40,386 nucleotides of DNA from a virus, in IMG/VR virus record IMGVR_UViG_3300021376_000133, positions 1 through 40,386 of that record; one strand, 5' to 3'. The notes below the pieces were generated by a model. It did no database searches. It had not been told where the DNA came from and was given only the letters and a program-made list of their open reading frames with translations. Below, piece by piece: positions 23,227 to 30,121 of the stretch. The position numbers and the translations under genes are program-made. Numbering within the stretch: the stretch's first letter is position 1; each line of letters opens with the position of its first letter.

Positions 23227-23389
23227 ACAAATTGAGGCTAAACAAAAATGTGTTTCAGTTATAGATAGTTGTATTAATAGGGAACAATTAAAACTTGCCT
23301 GTAATTATGTAAAACTTTATTATGATAAGTTTGAAGATTTTTTAGGGTATAATGAGTTAATAAGAATGATAAAAAAAAAGTATGAGTAA
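23213..23389 (+). CDS. Small hypothetical protein with GTG start
   Basis: A 58-codon ORF starting GTG inside the end of the preceding gene: VELLKQIEAKQKCVSVIDSC, then INREQLKLACNYVKLYYDKF. The sequence is amphipathic, and no ATG is available in frame. It fills the gap before 23382 and ends in an 8-bp overlap, so it belongs to the operon. Function unknown. Confidence 0.5.
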   Translation: MELLKQIEAKQKCVSVIDSCINREQLKLACNYVKLYYDKFEDFLGYNELIRMIKKKYE

Positions 23390-23546
23390 AGAAAAAACAA
23401 TTAAAGTATGCACAGGTATCGGGTTAAATATGTTTTTCCCTGATTACGTAGAAGTCACCATCCCAACGGATAATGATGATGTGGAAGGAGACGTAAATAA
23501 TAATAAAGAAGTAAAACGTAAAAGAAAAAATAAAAAAGATGAGTAA
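23382..23546 (+). CDS. Small hypothetical protein with basic tail
   Basis: A 54-aa ORF (MSKEKTIKVCTGIGLNMFFP, then an acidic stretch VEGDVNNNKEV and a lysine/arginine-rich end KRKRKNKKDE). It overlaps both neighbours by 8 bp. No recognised family. Confidence 0.45.
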   Translation: MSKEKTIKVCTGIGLNMFFPDYVEVTIPTDNDDVEGDVNNNKEVKRKRKNKKDE

Positions 23547-23709
23547 GTTCCTATATTGGGTATTAAAAATAATATCTATACTATTTTTAGTAATACCTAT
23601 AATTTTATGTTTACCAGGTATAATATTTCACGTATTATCTGAAGAACTAGAAGAGAGAATAGAAAAAAAATCATTAAGACAGAAAATAAATGAAGAAGAT
23701 GGGGAATAA
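23539..23709 (+). CDS. Small membrane protein
   Basis: A 56-aa ORF starting MSKFLYWVLKIISILFLVIP, with one long or two short membrane helices and a charged tail (SEELEERIEKKSLRQKINEE). It overlaps the start of the IMPDH-like gene. Role unknown. Confidence 0.5.
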   Translation: MSKFLYWVLKIISILFLVIPIILCLPGIIFHVLSEELEERIEKKSLRQKINEEDGE

Positions 23710-24784
23710 AATAAAAAAAAGTAGTTTAACATACGATGATGTGTTATTAGAACCTAAATATTCGGATATTGGTAGTAGATCACATATTAGTTTAAGTACT
23801 AAAGTTAGTAGAAGATATGGTATATTAAGTCCTTATGTTGCATCTTGTATGGATACAGTTTGTGAATCTGAAATGGCAATTAAAATGGCAGAATTAGGTG
23901 GTGTAGGTTGCATTCATAGGTTTATGACTATAGAGGAACAATGTGAAGAAGTTAGAAAGGTTAAAAAACATTTTAATAATATCTCACTATACGAAAGTTG
24001 GGGTGTTATGTATGATAATTGGCATACAGAAATTCAGGATATTCCTATTATGGCAGCGATTGGGGTAATGTCTTCCGATATTGATAGAGCAATTAAGTTG
24101 GTTGAATCAGGTGTAAACATATTAATTATAGATGTCGCACATGGTCACCATGCCAATGTTAAGAATATGATTTCTGAACTTAAAAATATTCTACCTAATC
24201 ACGTAGACATTATCGCGGGTAACATATCAACTACGGTGTCCGCATTAGATTTAATCGAATGGGGTGCGGATGGTTTAAGAGTTGGTATCGGTGGGGGCAG
24301 TCTTTGTACGACAAGAATTAAAACTGGACACGGAATACCCAACATTACGTCAATAATGGATTGTGATGTTAGTCCAGACATACCAGTTATGGCGGATGGT
24401 GGTATAAGAAATAGTGGTGATATCGCAAAGGCTTTAGGTATTGGCGCATCTTGTGTGATGTTAGGATCATTGTTGGCGGGTACAACTGAATCTCCAGGGA
24501 AAATAGTTGAGAAGGGTAATGGGTCACTATATAAAAGATATAGAGGTTCTGCTAGTCTAGAAACTAAATCTAGTCATGGGCAAGTTCAAAGAAACATTGA
24601 GGGTGAATCAACACTTATACCCTTCAAAGGTGGGGTTAAATATATAATTGAAAGTTTGAGTGATGGGGTTAGATCTGCACTATCTTATAGTGGTTGTAGA
24701 ACTATATCAGAATTTAACGAAAAGGCTACTTTTGTTGAGATAACTAATTCAGGAATGGTAGAATCAAAACCACATTTATTGTGA
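23699..24784 (+). CDS. guaB: IMP dehydrogenase/GMP reductase family enzyme without CBS domains
   Basis: A 361-aa TIM-barrel enzyme (from 23699; an ATG at 23690 adds three residues). LTYDDVLLEPKYSD at the start, MDTVCESEMA, GVGCIHRFMT, DVAHGHHANVKN, AGNISTT, GADGLRVGIGGGSLCTTR with the catalytic Cys (about C203) and VMADGGIRNSGDIAKALGIG are family signatures. The CBS pair of bacterial IMPDH is missing, as in GMP reductases, but MDTV and the C-terminal end are more IMPDH-like. The usual GPGS is GGGS, and the Arg-Tyr flap seen in IMPDH is not visible. It would adjust guanine nucleotide supply. The stop overlaps the next GTG start. Confidence 0.82.
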   Translation: MGNKIKKSSLTYDDVLLEPKYSDIGSRSHISLSTKVSRRYGILSPYVASCMDTVCESEMAIKMAELGGVGCIHRFMTIEEQCEEVRKVKKHFNNISLYESWGVMYDNWHTEIQDIPIMAAIGVMSSDIDRAIKLVESGVNILIIDVAHGHHANVKNMISELKNILPNHVDIIAGNISTTVSALDLIEWGADGLRVGIGGGSLCTTRIKTGHGIPNITSIMDCDVSPDIPVMADGGIRNSGDIAKALGIGASCVMLGSLLAGTTESPGKIVEKGNGSLYKRYRGSASLETKSSHGQVQRNIEGESTLIPFKGGVKYIIESLSDGVRSALSYSGCRTISEFNEKATFVEITNSGMVESKPHLL

Positions 24785-25170
24785 TAAAAAAATATCCTGA
24801 CAACATAGTATATAACGATGAAACTGGTAAGTTTGATGCTAGTTTAAAACAATACCCAACAACTGTGGGAACACAAAAGTTTAACCCCATAGTTGTTGAT
24901 AAAAGTGAAGGTTTAAAGGCGGATAAATTTTTTAACAGTAGGTTAAGTGAAATCAAAAAAGAATATGAAGAATTAGTATCTAAATACGTCAATACTAAAT
25001 TAATTTATGATTCTGACTATAACTTCCAACCAATAGTTGGTGAGGTGTATCATTTATATGAGAGGGATAACGGTACACATTTTTTGAGTATTATTTCACC
25101 TAAAGAGTGGGATAAAAAATATGTAAATTCCTATATCTTATTAAATAACGGTACTTGGGATAAATTATAA
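24781..25170 (+). CDS. DUF2452-like protein
   Basis: A 129-aa protein with a GTG start overlapping the IMPDH stop (GTGA). It has the pattern of Bacteroidota DUF2452 proteins: NPIVVDKSEGLKADKFFNSR, a helix IKKEYEELVSKY, LIYDSDYNFQPIVGEVYHLY, then GTHFLSIISPKEWD. The family is mostly found in Bacteroidota, which supports the host assignment. Function unknown. Confidence 0.7.
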   Translation: MIKKYPDNIVYNDETGKFDASLKQYPTTVGTQKFNPIVVDKSEGLKADKFFNSRLSEIKKEYEELVSKYVNTKLIYDSDYNFQPIVGEVYHLYERDNGTHFLSIISPKEWDKKYVNSYILLNNGTWDKL

Positions 25171-25590
25171 CTCTTTAGTGCCTAAAACAACTGCACCGAT
25201 ACCATAATTTTTAAGAGTTATTTCTTCTTCGTGTGGATATAAAATGTTGTTCGATAGCGTTTCCATTACATGTATTAATGATTTATCTGCAGATACAGTT
25301 AAAAGAAATACCTTTTCACCTCTACAATCACCTGCAATACTACCTCTTCTATAGTGATTGGTTGTAAGATTTTCTTTATTAAGTGAAAAATGGGATCCGA
25401 CTTTTGATAGGTTAATCCCCTCTTTATTATCTGAACAAATTATTCTATATAAAGTTAGTGGTGATTTTAAATTATTAAGATATGAAACTAAATCTACTAA
25501 ATCATCTATTGCCGATTCTTCATCATAACCCATATATTCATAATCAGATAATAATCTACCAATTTCTTCTTTACTTAACTTATATTTCAT
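25165..25590 (-). CDS. Possible small ADP-ribosyltransferase
   Basis: A 141-aa protein. After a helical start, LYRIICSD supplies a strand with Arg, GSHFSLNKENLT resembles the aromatic-S central motif, and YPHEEEITLKNYGIGAVV supplies an ExE motif followed by a strand: together the R-S-E layout of ADP-ribosyltransferases such as T4 Alt/ModA. The protein is shorter than typical members and the middle Ser-Thr-Ser is not perfect, so this is a hypothesis. Such enzymes modify host RNA polymerase or other host proteins. It overlaps the convergent DUF2452 gene by 6 bp. No tag. Confidence 0.45.
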   Translation of the reverse strand: MKYKLSKEEIGRLLSDYEYMGYDEESAIDDLVDLVSYLNNLKSPLTLYRIICSDNKEGINLSKVGSHFSLNKENLTTNHYRRGSIAGDCRGEKVFLLTVSADKSLIHVMETLSNNILYPHEEEITLKNYGIGAVVLGTKEL

Positions 25591-25642
25591 ATCTTATCAC
25601 TTTATTTTATAATAATAAATACTTATACTTATAAAAAAAATT

Positions 25643-26218
25643 ATGGCAAAGTTACATTTTAGATACTCAACTATGGGTGCAGGAAAATCATTAGATCTAT
25701 TGAAAACGGCTTACAACTATGAAGAAAGGGAAAGAAATATTATACTTTTCACTTCATGTTTGGACGATAGGTACGGTAAAAATAAAATTGCCTCCAGAAT
25801 AGGTATTAGTAGGGAAGCATATTGTTTTGACGAATCTACTAATTTATTTGAATTTGTTTCCGAAAATTGTTTCGGATGTGATTGTGTTTTTATCGATGAA
25901 TCACAGTTCCTAACTAAAAGTCAGGTTTGGCAACTTACTGATATAGTCGATGAATTAGACTGTGATGTGATTGTATATGGGTTAAGATCAGATTTTAAAG
26001 GAGAACCTTTTGAGGGATCCATTTATCTTATGACTTTGGCAGATGAAATAGAAGAATTAAAAACAGTTTGTCGGTACGATGATAAAACATCTATGAATAT
26101 GAGAATGAATGATGGTATACCTGTTTTTTCTGGTAACAAAGTTATGATAGGTGGTAATGATTCTTATGAACCTGTCGGTAGAAAGTATTATAAAAAAATG
26201 AAAAAAGAATATGAATGA
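25643..26218 (+). CDS. tdk: Thymidine kinase (TK1 type), zinc site lost
   Basis: A 191-aa type II thymidine kinase that phosphorylates thymidine to dTMP. STMGAGKS (Walker A, residues 9-16), FIDESQFL (E86 catalytic, with Q88 and F89), VYGLRSDFKGEPF and ELADEIEELKTVC are the family signatures, with GGNDSYEPVGRKYY forming the lasso near the end. Usual family members bind zinc with four Cys; here only C143 remains, the second position is Asp and VCRKHY has become VGRKYY. The lasso must be stabilised otherwise. Overlaps the thioesterase gene by 8 bp. Confidence 0.9.
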   Translation: MAKLHFRYSTMGAGKSLDLLKTAYNYEERERNIILFTSCLDDRYGKNKIASRIGISREAYCFDESTNLFEFVSENCFGCDCVFIDESQFLTKSQVWQLTDIVDELDCDVIVYGLRSDFKGEPFEGSIYLMTLADEIEELKTVCRYDDKTSMNMRMNDGIPVFSGNKVMIGGNDSYEPVGRKYYKKMKKEYE

Positions 26219-26606
26219 TTTTAATTTAATCTCGACACACCCGATTAAAAAATCGGATTTAGGATTTCATGGTAATTTATTTGGTGGTAAATTATTGGCT
26301 TGGTTAGACGCTGCAGGTGCTGCCTATGCAATGGAAGTATCTGATACACCTAGAATGGTTACAGTTAAAATAGATGAATGTATATTTAAAAAACCAGCCA
26401 AAGAAGGTCAGTTAATAAAAATATATGGTAAGGTATTGGGTATTGGGGATACTTCTTTAACTTTACATTTAGAAGCTAGATCACATAACGTGTATTCTGG
26501 CACACAAAATGTAGTCCTAAGTACAAATATAAAATTTGTTAGGATTGATGAGAATGGTGACCCAATCCCTATATCAGAAAAGGTAAAGATAAAATATAAT
26601 CATTAA
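26211..26606 (+). CDS. Hotdog-fold acyl-CoA thioesterase (YciA-like)
   Basis: A 131-aa single hotdog domain. HPIKKSDLGFHGNLFGGKLL, AWLDAAGAAYAMEVSDT and the strand VTVKIDECIFKKPAKEGQLI match bacterial acyl-CoA hydrolases of the YciA/cytosolic long-chain type, with the N-x-x-G-G-x-x-x-x-x-x-D active-site helix intact. It would hydrolyse acyl-CoA thioesters. Rare in phages; it may alter host lipid metabolism or be a moonlighting acquisition. It is coupled to thymidine kinase. Confidence 0.82.
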   Translation: MNDFNLISTHPIKKSDLGFHGNLFGGKLLAWLDAAGAAYAMEVSDTPRMVTVKIDECIFKKPAKEGQLIKIYGKVLGIGDTSLTLHLEARSHNVYSGTQNVVLSTNIKFVRIDENGDPIPISEKVKIKYNH

Positions 26607-26648
26607 ATGCTCATTTATTTGTGTCTTTACATTTTTTTAAATATAAAT

Positions 26649-26819
26649 ATGAAAAAATTATTGTCACTTTTATTTGGGTTTATCTTTTTACTGAATGTGG
26701 ATGTTTTGTCACAATGCAATCAATACTTAATATACGAAAGTTTTAGTAGTACATTGACAACTCAAGGATTACTTATAGAAGTATATGATGACGGCACAAT
26801 CAGAAAAATAATTAATTAA
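26649..26819 (+). CDS. Small exported protein
   Basis: Read from ATG 26649, which starts a good signal peptide (MKKLLSLLFGFIFLLNVDVL followed by SQCNQ); an upstream ATG at 26607 would add an unlikely second hydrophobic segment. The cysteine after LSQ resembles a lipobox position, so a lipoprotein is possible. The mature part is about 34 residues with a short strand pair (LLIEVYDDGTIRKIIN). Function unknown. Confidence 0.5.
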   Translation: MKKLLSLLFGFIFLLNVDVLSQCNQYLIYESFSSTLTTQGLLIEVYDDGTIRKIIN

Positions 26820-26823
26820 AAAT

Positions 26824-26854
26824 TTTGTTTTAATTATTTTTTTAATTATCTTTG
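26824..26854 (+). promoter_or_regulatory. Bacteroidota-type promoter
   Basis: TTTG at 26824-26827, a 19-bp spacer and TATCTTTG at 26847-26854 match the consensus. It drives the sigma factor gene, so that gene is probably read by the unmodified host polymerase. Confidence 0.8.
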
Positions 26855-26873
26855 AAACCTAATTATGTTTTAT

Positions 26874-27401
26874 ATGGAAATAAATGAAGTAATTGAAGGT
26901 TGTAAAAAAGGAGATAAAATTTCTCAATCTGAATTATACCGATGCTACCAAAAGTTAGCCTATAACACTATACAGTCAATTATTAAAAATGATATGGATA
27001 GTGAAGATATATTACAAAATGGTTTCTTAAAACTATACAAATGTATTGATCAATATAACGGTAAGGGTAATTTTGAAGGATGGGTATATAGAATTTTTAA
27101 AAATTTGTCTATCGATTTTTTAAGGAAAAAAAAATATTCTGTTGAGTTCTGTGATAATATAGATTTCGTTATCGATGAAGATAAAGATTTTAGAGAAGAA
27201 AAATTTAATGATATTGAATTTGTATTGGAATCGTTACCAAAATCATATAAGACAGTAATGACTATGTATTATTATGAAAATTTACAACATAAAGAAATTG
27301 CTAAAATATTAAAAATTAATGAAGGAACTTCTAAGTCCCATTTACATAGGGCAAAACAAAAAATGATGAAAGAATTAAAAAATAAAGTTTATGAATCGTA
27401 A
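26874..27401 (+). CDS. ECF-type RNA polymerase sigma factor
   Basis: A 175-aa sigma70-family factor (from ATG 26874; ATG 26865 is an alternative). Region 2 is clear: ALFRCYQ-like SELYRCYQKLAYNTI, then DMDSEDILQNGFLKLYKCID and GNFEGWVYRIFKNLSIDFLR. Region 4 contains LPKSYKTVMTMYYYENLQHK, EIAKILKINEGTSKSHLHRA and a basic end. Region 1 and region 3 are absent, as in ECF factors. It would redirect host core polymerase to phage promoters; the ATATTTATA motif is an obvious candidate target. It overlaps the next lipoprotein gene by 11 bp. Confidence 0.88.
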   Translation: MEINEVIEGCKKGDKISQSELYRCYQKLAYNTIQSIIKNDMDSEDILQNGFLKLYKCIDQYNGKGNFEGWVYRIFKNLSIDFLRKKKYSVEFCDNIDFVIDEDKDFREEKFNDIEFVLESLPKSYKTVMTMYYYENLQHKEIAKILKINEGTSKSHLHRAKQKMMKELKNKVYES

Positions 27402-27525
27402 AGTAATTTATTTAATAATCGCAATATCAATGATTATAATTAGTTGCAAGACTACCAAAAAGGCTGATTGTGATGCTTATGGTAAAATTCAGCATAAAAA
27501 AATAGAAAAAGTTTCTAAAAAATAA
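27391..27525 (+). CDS. Small lipoprotein
   Basis: A 44-aa ORF starting MNRKVIYLIIAISMIIISCK: a signal peptide with lipobox IISC, giving a mature lipoprotein of about 26 residues (CKTTKKADCDAYG, then a lysine-rich end). CDAYG recurs in small lipoproteins of other Bacteroidota phages in my recollection. Periplasmic or outer-membrane small lipoproteins of phages can block superinfection; this is inference. Confidence 0.6.
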   Translation: MNRKVIYLIIAISMIIISCKTTKKADCDAYGKIQHKKIEKVSKK

Positions 27526-27529
27526 AAAT

Positions 27530-27769
27530 ATGTTAGACAAAATTTTAGAATGGTTTCCCGAAGATGAGATACTTAAAGCGGATGGTTTTGATGATGCAAT
27601 AATAGGTATTGATCAACACTCAATGAGATTAATCTATTCCGTAAGTAAGTGTATAGATATTTTATCTATTGAAATGACAGAAGAAGAGGCTTTAGAGTAT
27701 TTCCACTTCAATGTTATGGGTAGTTATGTAGGTGAAAAAACACCTATATGGTGTTTAGATGATTTATAA
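27530..27769 (+). CDS. Conserved small phage protein
   Basis: A 79-aa protein with a pattern I recognise in other phages but not by function: DEILKADGFDDAIIGIDQHS, MRLIYSVSKCIDIL, then EEALEYFHFNVMGSY and GEKTPIWCLDDL. The conservation of the ending is typical for the family. No enzymatic motif is evident. Confidence 0.65.
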   Translation: MLDKILEWFPEDEILKADGFDDAIIGIDQHSMRLIYSVSKCIDILSIEMTEEEALEYFHFNVMGSYVGEKTPIWCLDDL

Positions 27770-27777
27770 AAAATAAT

Positions 27778-27786
27778 ATATTTATA
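27778..27786 (+). promoter_or_regulatory. ATATTTATA motif, candidate phage promoter element
   Basis: ATATTTATA 9 bp upstream of the micropeptide ATG at 27796, at the head of a long run of tagged genes. Confidence 0.45.
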
Positions 27787-27795
27787 TTATATAAC

Positions 27796-27882
27796 ATGGA
27801 AGAATTAGAAGAAAAATTATGGTACATTTTTATGTGTATAATGATGGCACTTTTAATCACTGCTTATGGATTTGTAGTATGA
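27796..27882 (+). CDS. Membrane micropeptide
   Basis: A 28-codon ORF: acidic start MEELEEKLWY and one hydrophobic helix IFMCIMMALLITAYGFVV to the end. It overlaps the next gene's start as ATGA (27879-27882), which supports translation. Confidence 0.45.
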   Translation: MEELEEKLWYIFMCIMMALLITAYGFVV

Positions 27883-28529
27883 AAAATATTTTAAACGAAG
27901 AGGTAGAGAAAATCAAATCAATGATGGGATTAGAATTAGATGATAATTCTATTGAGGATATGGGTGATCATCAATTAGAAAAATCTAAAAAATACATTGT
28001 TAGTAAACCAAATAACGACACCAATCAGGCAACAGTTATATATGGCGGTTTATTAGACACACCAGAAGAATTACTGAAAGATATACCAGAAGAATTATTA
28101 AAAAGTAAAATAGTTATTTTATCTAGATTTGATAAGGGTTTTAATGATTTAATTAAAGACGTTCAAAAATTAACACAACAAAAAAATTCTATTTTATATA
28201 ATACAAATAATTTAGATATAACTTCTGTAAATGGTTTTTCCACAGGATCTTTAAAAATACAAAATGTTTTAAATGATTACGATTTTGTTGGACTGATAGA
28301 TCCTTGGTTAACTAAGGGATTACTAAAAAAAATAGAATCTAGTGGTAGTGATATAGAATCTTGGTTCTCTAAAAAGTTTTGGAAAGAACAATTAGGTAAA
28401 TATACCAACACCATTAATCTACACGATGAGTTAAAATCAATACTGAAAGATAGGGCAATTGAATTACCCAACTACGAACATGAAAATGTTAAAAAAGATT
28501 TTTTAAAAAATAATTGGCAAAAAATGTAA
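27879..28529 (+). CDS. Tagged alpha/beta protein, possible serine hydrolase
   Basis: The start is ATG 27879, which gives the tag MKNILNEEVEKIKSMMGLEL; upstream ATG 27819 lies in the preceding micropeptide frame region and is rejected. The 216-aa body has alternating strands and helices: ATVIYGGLLDTPEELL, IVILSRFDKGFN, NGFSTGSLKIQNVL and FVGLIDPWL. NGFSTGS resembles the G-x-S-x-G nucleophile elbow of alpha/beta hydrolases, with an Asp in LIDP and a late His as possible partners. The fold assignment is tentative. First enzyme-like gene of the tagged cluster. Confidence 0.5.
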   Translation: MKNILNEEVEKIKSMMGLELDDNSIEDMGDHQLEKSKKYIVSKPNNDTNQATVIYGGLLDTPEELLKDIPEELLKSKIVILSRFDKGFNDLIKDVQKLTQQKNSILYNTNNLDITSVNGFSTGSLKIQNVLNDYDFVGLIDPWLTKGLLKKIESSGSDIESWFSKKFWKEQLGKYTNTINLHDELKSILKDRAIELPNYEHENVKKDFLKNNWQKM

Positions 28530-28547
28530 TTTTTGATTTGATTAAAC

Positions 28548-28556
28548 ATATTTATA
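28548..28556 (+). promoter_or_regulatory. ATATTTATA motif, candidate phage promoter element
   Basis: ATATTTATA 31 bp upstream of the holin-like gene at 28588. Confidence 0.45.
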
Positions 28557-28587
28557 GGTATAATAACAAATAACTAAAATAAAAAAA

Positions 28588-28758
28588 ATGAGTAAAGAAC
28601 AAATTTTAGGCTTAATTAGACACATACTTACAAGTGTAGGTGGTGCAGTGGTTATGTTAGGATATTTTGATGAAACATTAGTAACCGAAGTTACTGGTGG
28701 TTTAATGACGGCTATTGGTTTTGTTTGGTCATTTATTGACAAAATTAAAAAATCTTAG
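28588..28758 (+). CDS. Pam3-gp28-like putative holin
   Basis: A 56-aa protein starting MSKEQILGLIRHILTSVGGA. It has two hydrophobic segments with VVMLGYFDET between them and GGLMTAIGFVWSFIDKIKK at the end. This layout (RHxLTxxGG ... GxxxTxIGFVWSxI) is that of the Pam3-gp28 family of putative phage holins. Holins open the inner membrane for lysis. No endolysin was recognised next to it. It is a single-gene unit between an ATATTTATA motif and a terminator. Confidence 0.7.
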   Translation: MSKEQILGLIRHILTSVGGAVVMLGYFDETLVTEVTGGLMTAIGFVWSFIDKIKKS

Positions 28759-28779
28759 TAATTTTACTATTACAAATAA

Positions 28780-28806
28780 AAATCCATACTTAGTGTGGAT
28801 TTTTTT
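28780..28806 (+). terminator. Rho-independent terminator
   Basis: AAATCCATAC (28780-28789), loop TTA and GTGTGGATTT (28793-28802) pair over ten positions with one wobble, followed by a T tract. Confidence 0.8.
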
Positions 28807-28830
28807 ATGCAATTATTTTAAAAATTTATT

Positions 28831-28839
28831 ATATTTATA
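28831..28839 (+). promoter_or_regulatory. ATATTTATA motif, candidate phage promoter element
   Basis: ATATTTATA 3 bp before the ATG at 28843 and just after the holin terminator. Confidence 0.4.
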
Positions 28840-28842
28840 TAT

Positions 28843-29373
28843 ATGAAAAATACTATCAGAAAAATATTAAAAGAGGAAGTTGATGACAGAAAAGAAAAAT
28901 TAGAGAAATATGTTATCAAAACATTAAAAGATGAGGGTTTTGACCTTAAAACTCCATATAGTAAAATTATTCAGTTTATTGATAAAAACTTTGGGTTTTC
29001 TGGGTTAGATGCGTTTGAATTATTTCAATTATTCAAAGATAATTATTTTAAAGATGAATACGATGAATTAATTAGAACTGATGTTACTAAAAAAAAGTTA
29101 TCTACTAGTAATTCAACAGGAAGAGATTTAGTTACCGCAAAAATACCTTTTAAAGGTAGTAACACACACGCAAACTATGTGAAAGGTGTGTATGTAGTTT
29201 ATTCTTATAATTGGTACCCAATATTTGTTAATAAAGATGGTCAATGGTTTGAAAATGAAAATAGATATTCAGTGTCTACCGCAAAACAAATGAGTCAATT
29301 AAGACCTTATAATCAAGGGGAAATAATTAAAGTATCTAAAAGAAAACTTGAAGAAATAATATATGGTAAGTAA
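28843..29373 (+). CDS. Tagged protein with shared helical domain
   Basis: A 176-aa protein starting MKNTIRKILKEEVDD (ILKE as site). Residues 18-75 resemble the shared helical domain (KIIQFIDKNFGFSGLDAFEL then FQLFKDNYF). The C-terminal half is beta-rich and aromatic, with GVYVVYSYNWYPIFVNKDGQ and WFENENRYSVS, and ends in a basic helix. No catalytic residues recognised. It is followed after 8 bp by the SGNH hydrolase. Confidence 0.6.
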   Translation: MKNTIRKILKEEVDDRKEKLEKYVIKTLKDEGFDLKTPYSKIIQFIDKNFGFSGLDAFELFQLFKDNYFKDEYDELIRTDVTKKKLSTSNSTGRDLVTAKIPFKGSNTHANYVKGVYVVYSYNWYPIFVNKDGQWFENENRYSVSTAKQMSQLRPYNQGEIIKVSKRKLEEIIYGK

Positions 29374-29381
29374 TTTTACTG

Positions 29382-30035
29382 ATGAGGAATTTAAATGAGG
29401 AAATAAATAAAATTAAACATCTTATTGAATACAGTAGTGGAGTTTTATTTACCAAAATGGGTGCGGATGAAGGTGGTTCTGGAGACAAAACTGATTATAT
29501 TGGTAGTGAATTATGGAAGGGTATAAAAAAGGATAATTCAAAAGAACAAAACACTGAAGAAGGTAAAACACCAAAAAATATAATTATAGGGGACTCACAA
29601 ACAAAATACGTCGCAAAAAGGACAAGTAAAGCACAAATGATATCAGGTTCTGAAGGGGAATCAACTTTACAAAAAGGAAGTACAACTGTAAATTGGTTAA
29701 GAGATTCTGTAAAAAAATACCCAGTAAGTCCTGAAGTTCAAAATGTAATTCTTTGTACGGGAACTAATGGTGGTTATTCTAATTTTGAAAACGATATTGA
29801 TGGATTATTTTCTGCAGTTAAAAAAACATTTCCTAATGCTAAAATATTTGCAGTGCAAGGATCGTGGGGATGGGGAGGATTGACAAAATATAACGAATCT
29901 TCTGTAAGAAATTATTATAAAAAATATCAAGCACTTGGGGCGACACTAATTGAACCACCAATTGGTGGAATTGAACCACATGGGGATAGACCCGTTTATA
30001 AATTAATTGGTGCAGACATAGATTCTAAACTTTAA
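29382..30035 (+). CDS. Tagged SGNH/GDSL hydrolase
   Basis: A 217-aa protein starting MRNLNEEINKIKHLIEYSSG (LIE as possible site). After a polar linker the SGNH blocks appear: IIIGDSQT with nucleophile S72 (block I), CTGTNGG with N129 (block III) and GGIEPHGDRPVY with H200 (block V). Block II Gly lies in the GSEGEST region. SGNH enzymes are esterases or O-deacetylases; in phages they often act on acetylated surface polysaccharide or peptidoglycan. The GTNG form and EPHG order fit the phage branch. With a tag, it may be packaged in the virion. Confidence 0.8.
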   Translation: MRNLNEEINKIKHLIEYSSGVLFTKMGADEGGSGDKTDYIGSELWKGIKKDNSKEQNTEEGKTPKNIIIGDSQTKYVAKRTSKAQMISGSEGESTLQKGSTTVNWLRDSVKKYPVSPEVQNVILCTGTNGGYSNFENDIDGLFSAVKKTFPNAKIFAVQGSWGWGGLTKYNESSVRNYYKKYQALGATLIEPPIGGIEPHGDRPVYKLIGADIDSKL

Positions 30036-30037
30036 TA

Positions 30038-30046
30038 ATATTTATA
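30038..30046 (+). promoter_or_regulatory. ATATTTATA motif, candidate phage promoter element
   Basis: ATATTTATA 3 bp before the orphan tag ORF at 30050. Confidence 0.4.
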
Positions 30047-30049
30047 GAT

Positions 30050-30091
30050 ATGAATATAGAAAATATAATTAGAAAAGTATTAAAAGAATAA
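30050..30091 (+). pseudogene. Orphan tag ORF
   Basis: A 13-codon ORF, MNIENIIRKVLKE followed by TAA. It is exactly a tag up to and including the expected cleavage Glu, with its own ATATTTATA motif and no cargo behind it. A deletion or point mutation may have removed the cargo gene. The 30 bp after it have no continuing frame. Confidence 0.5.
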
Positions 30092-30121
30092 ACTTCTAAA
30101 AAGAAAGACATTTGTAATATT

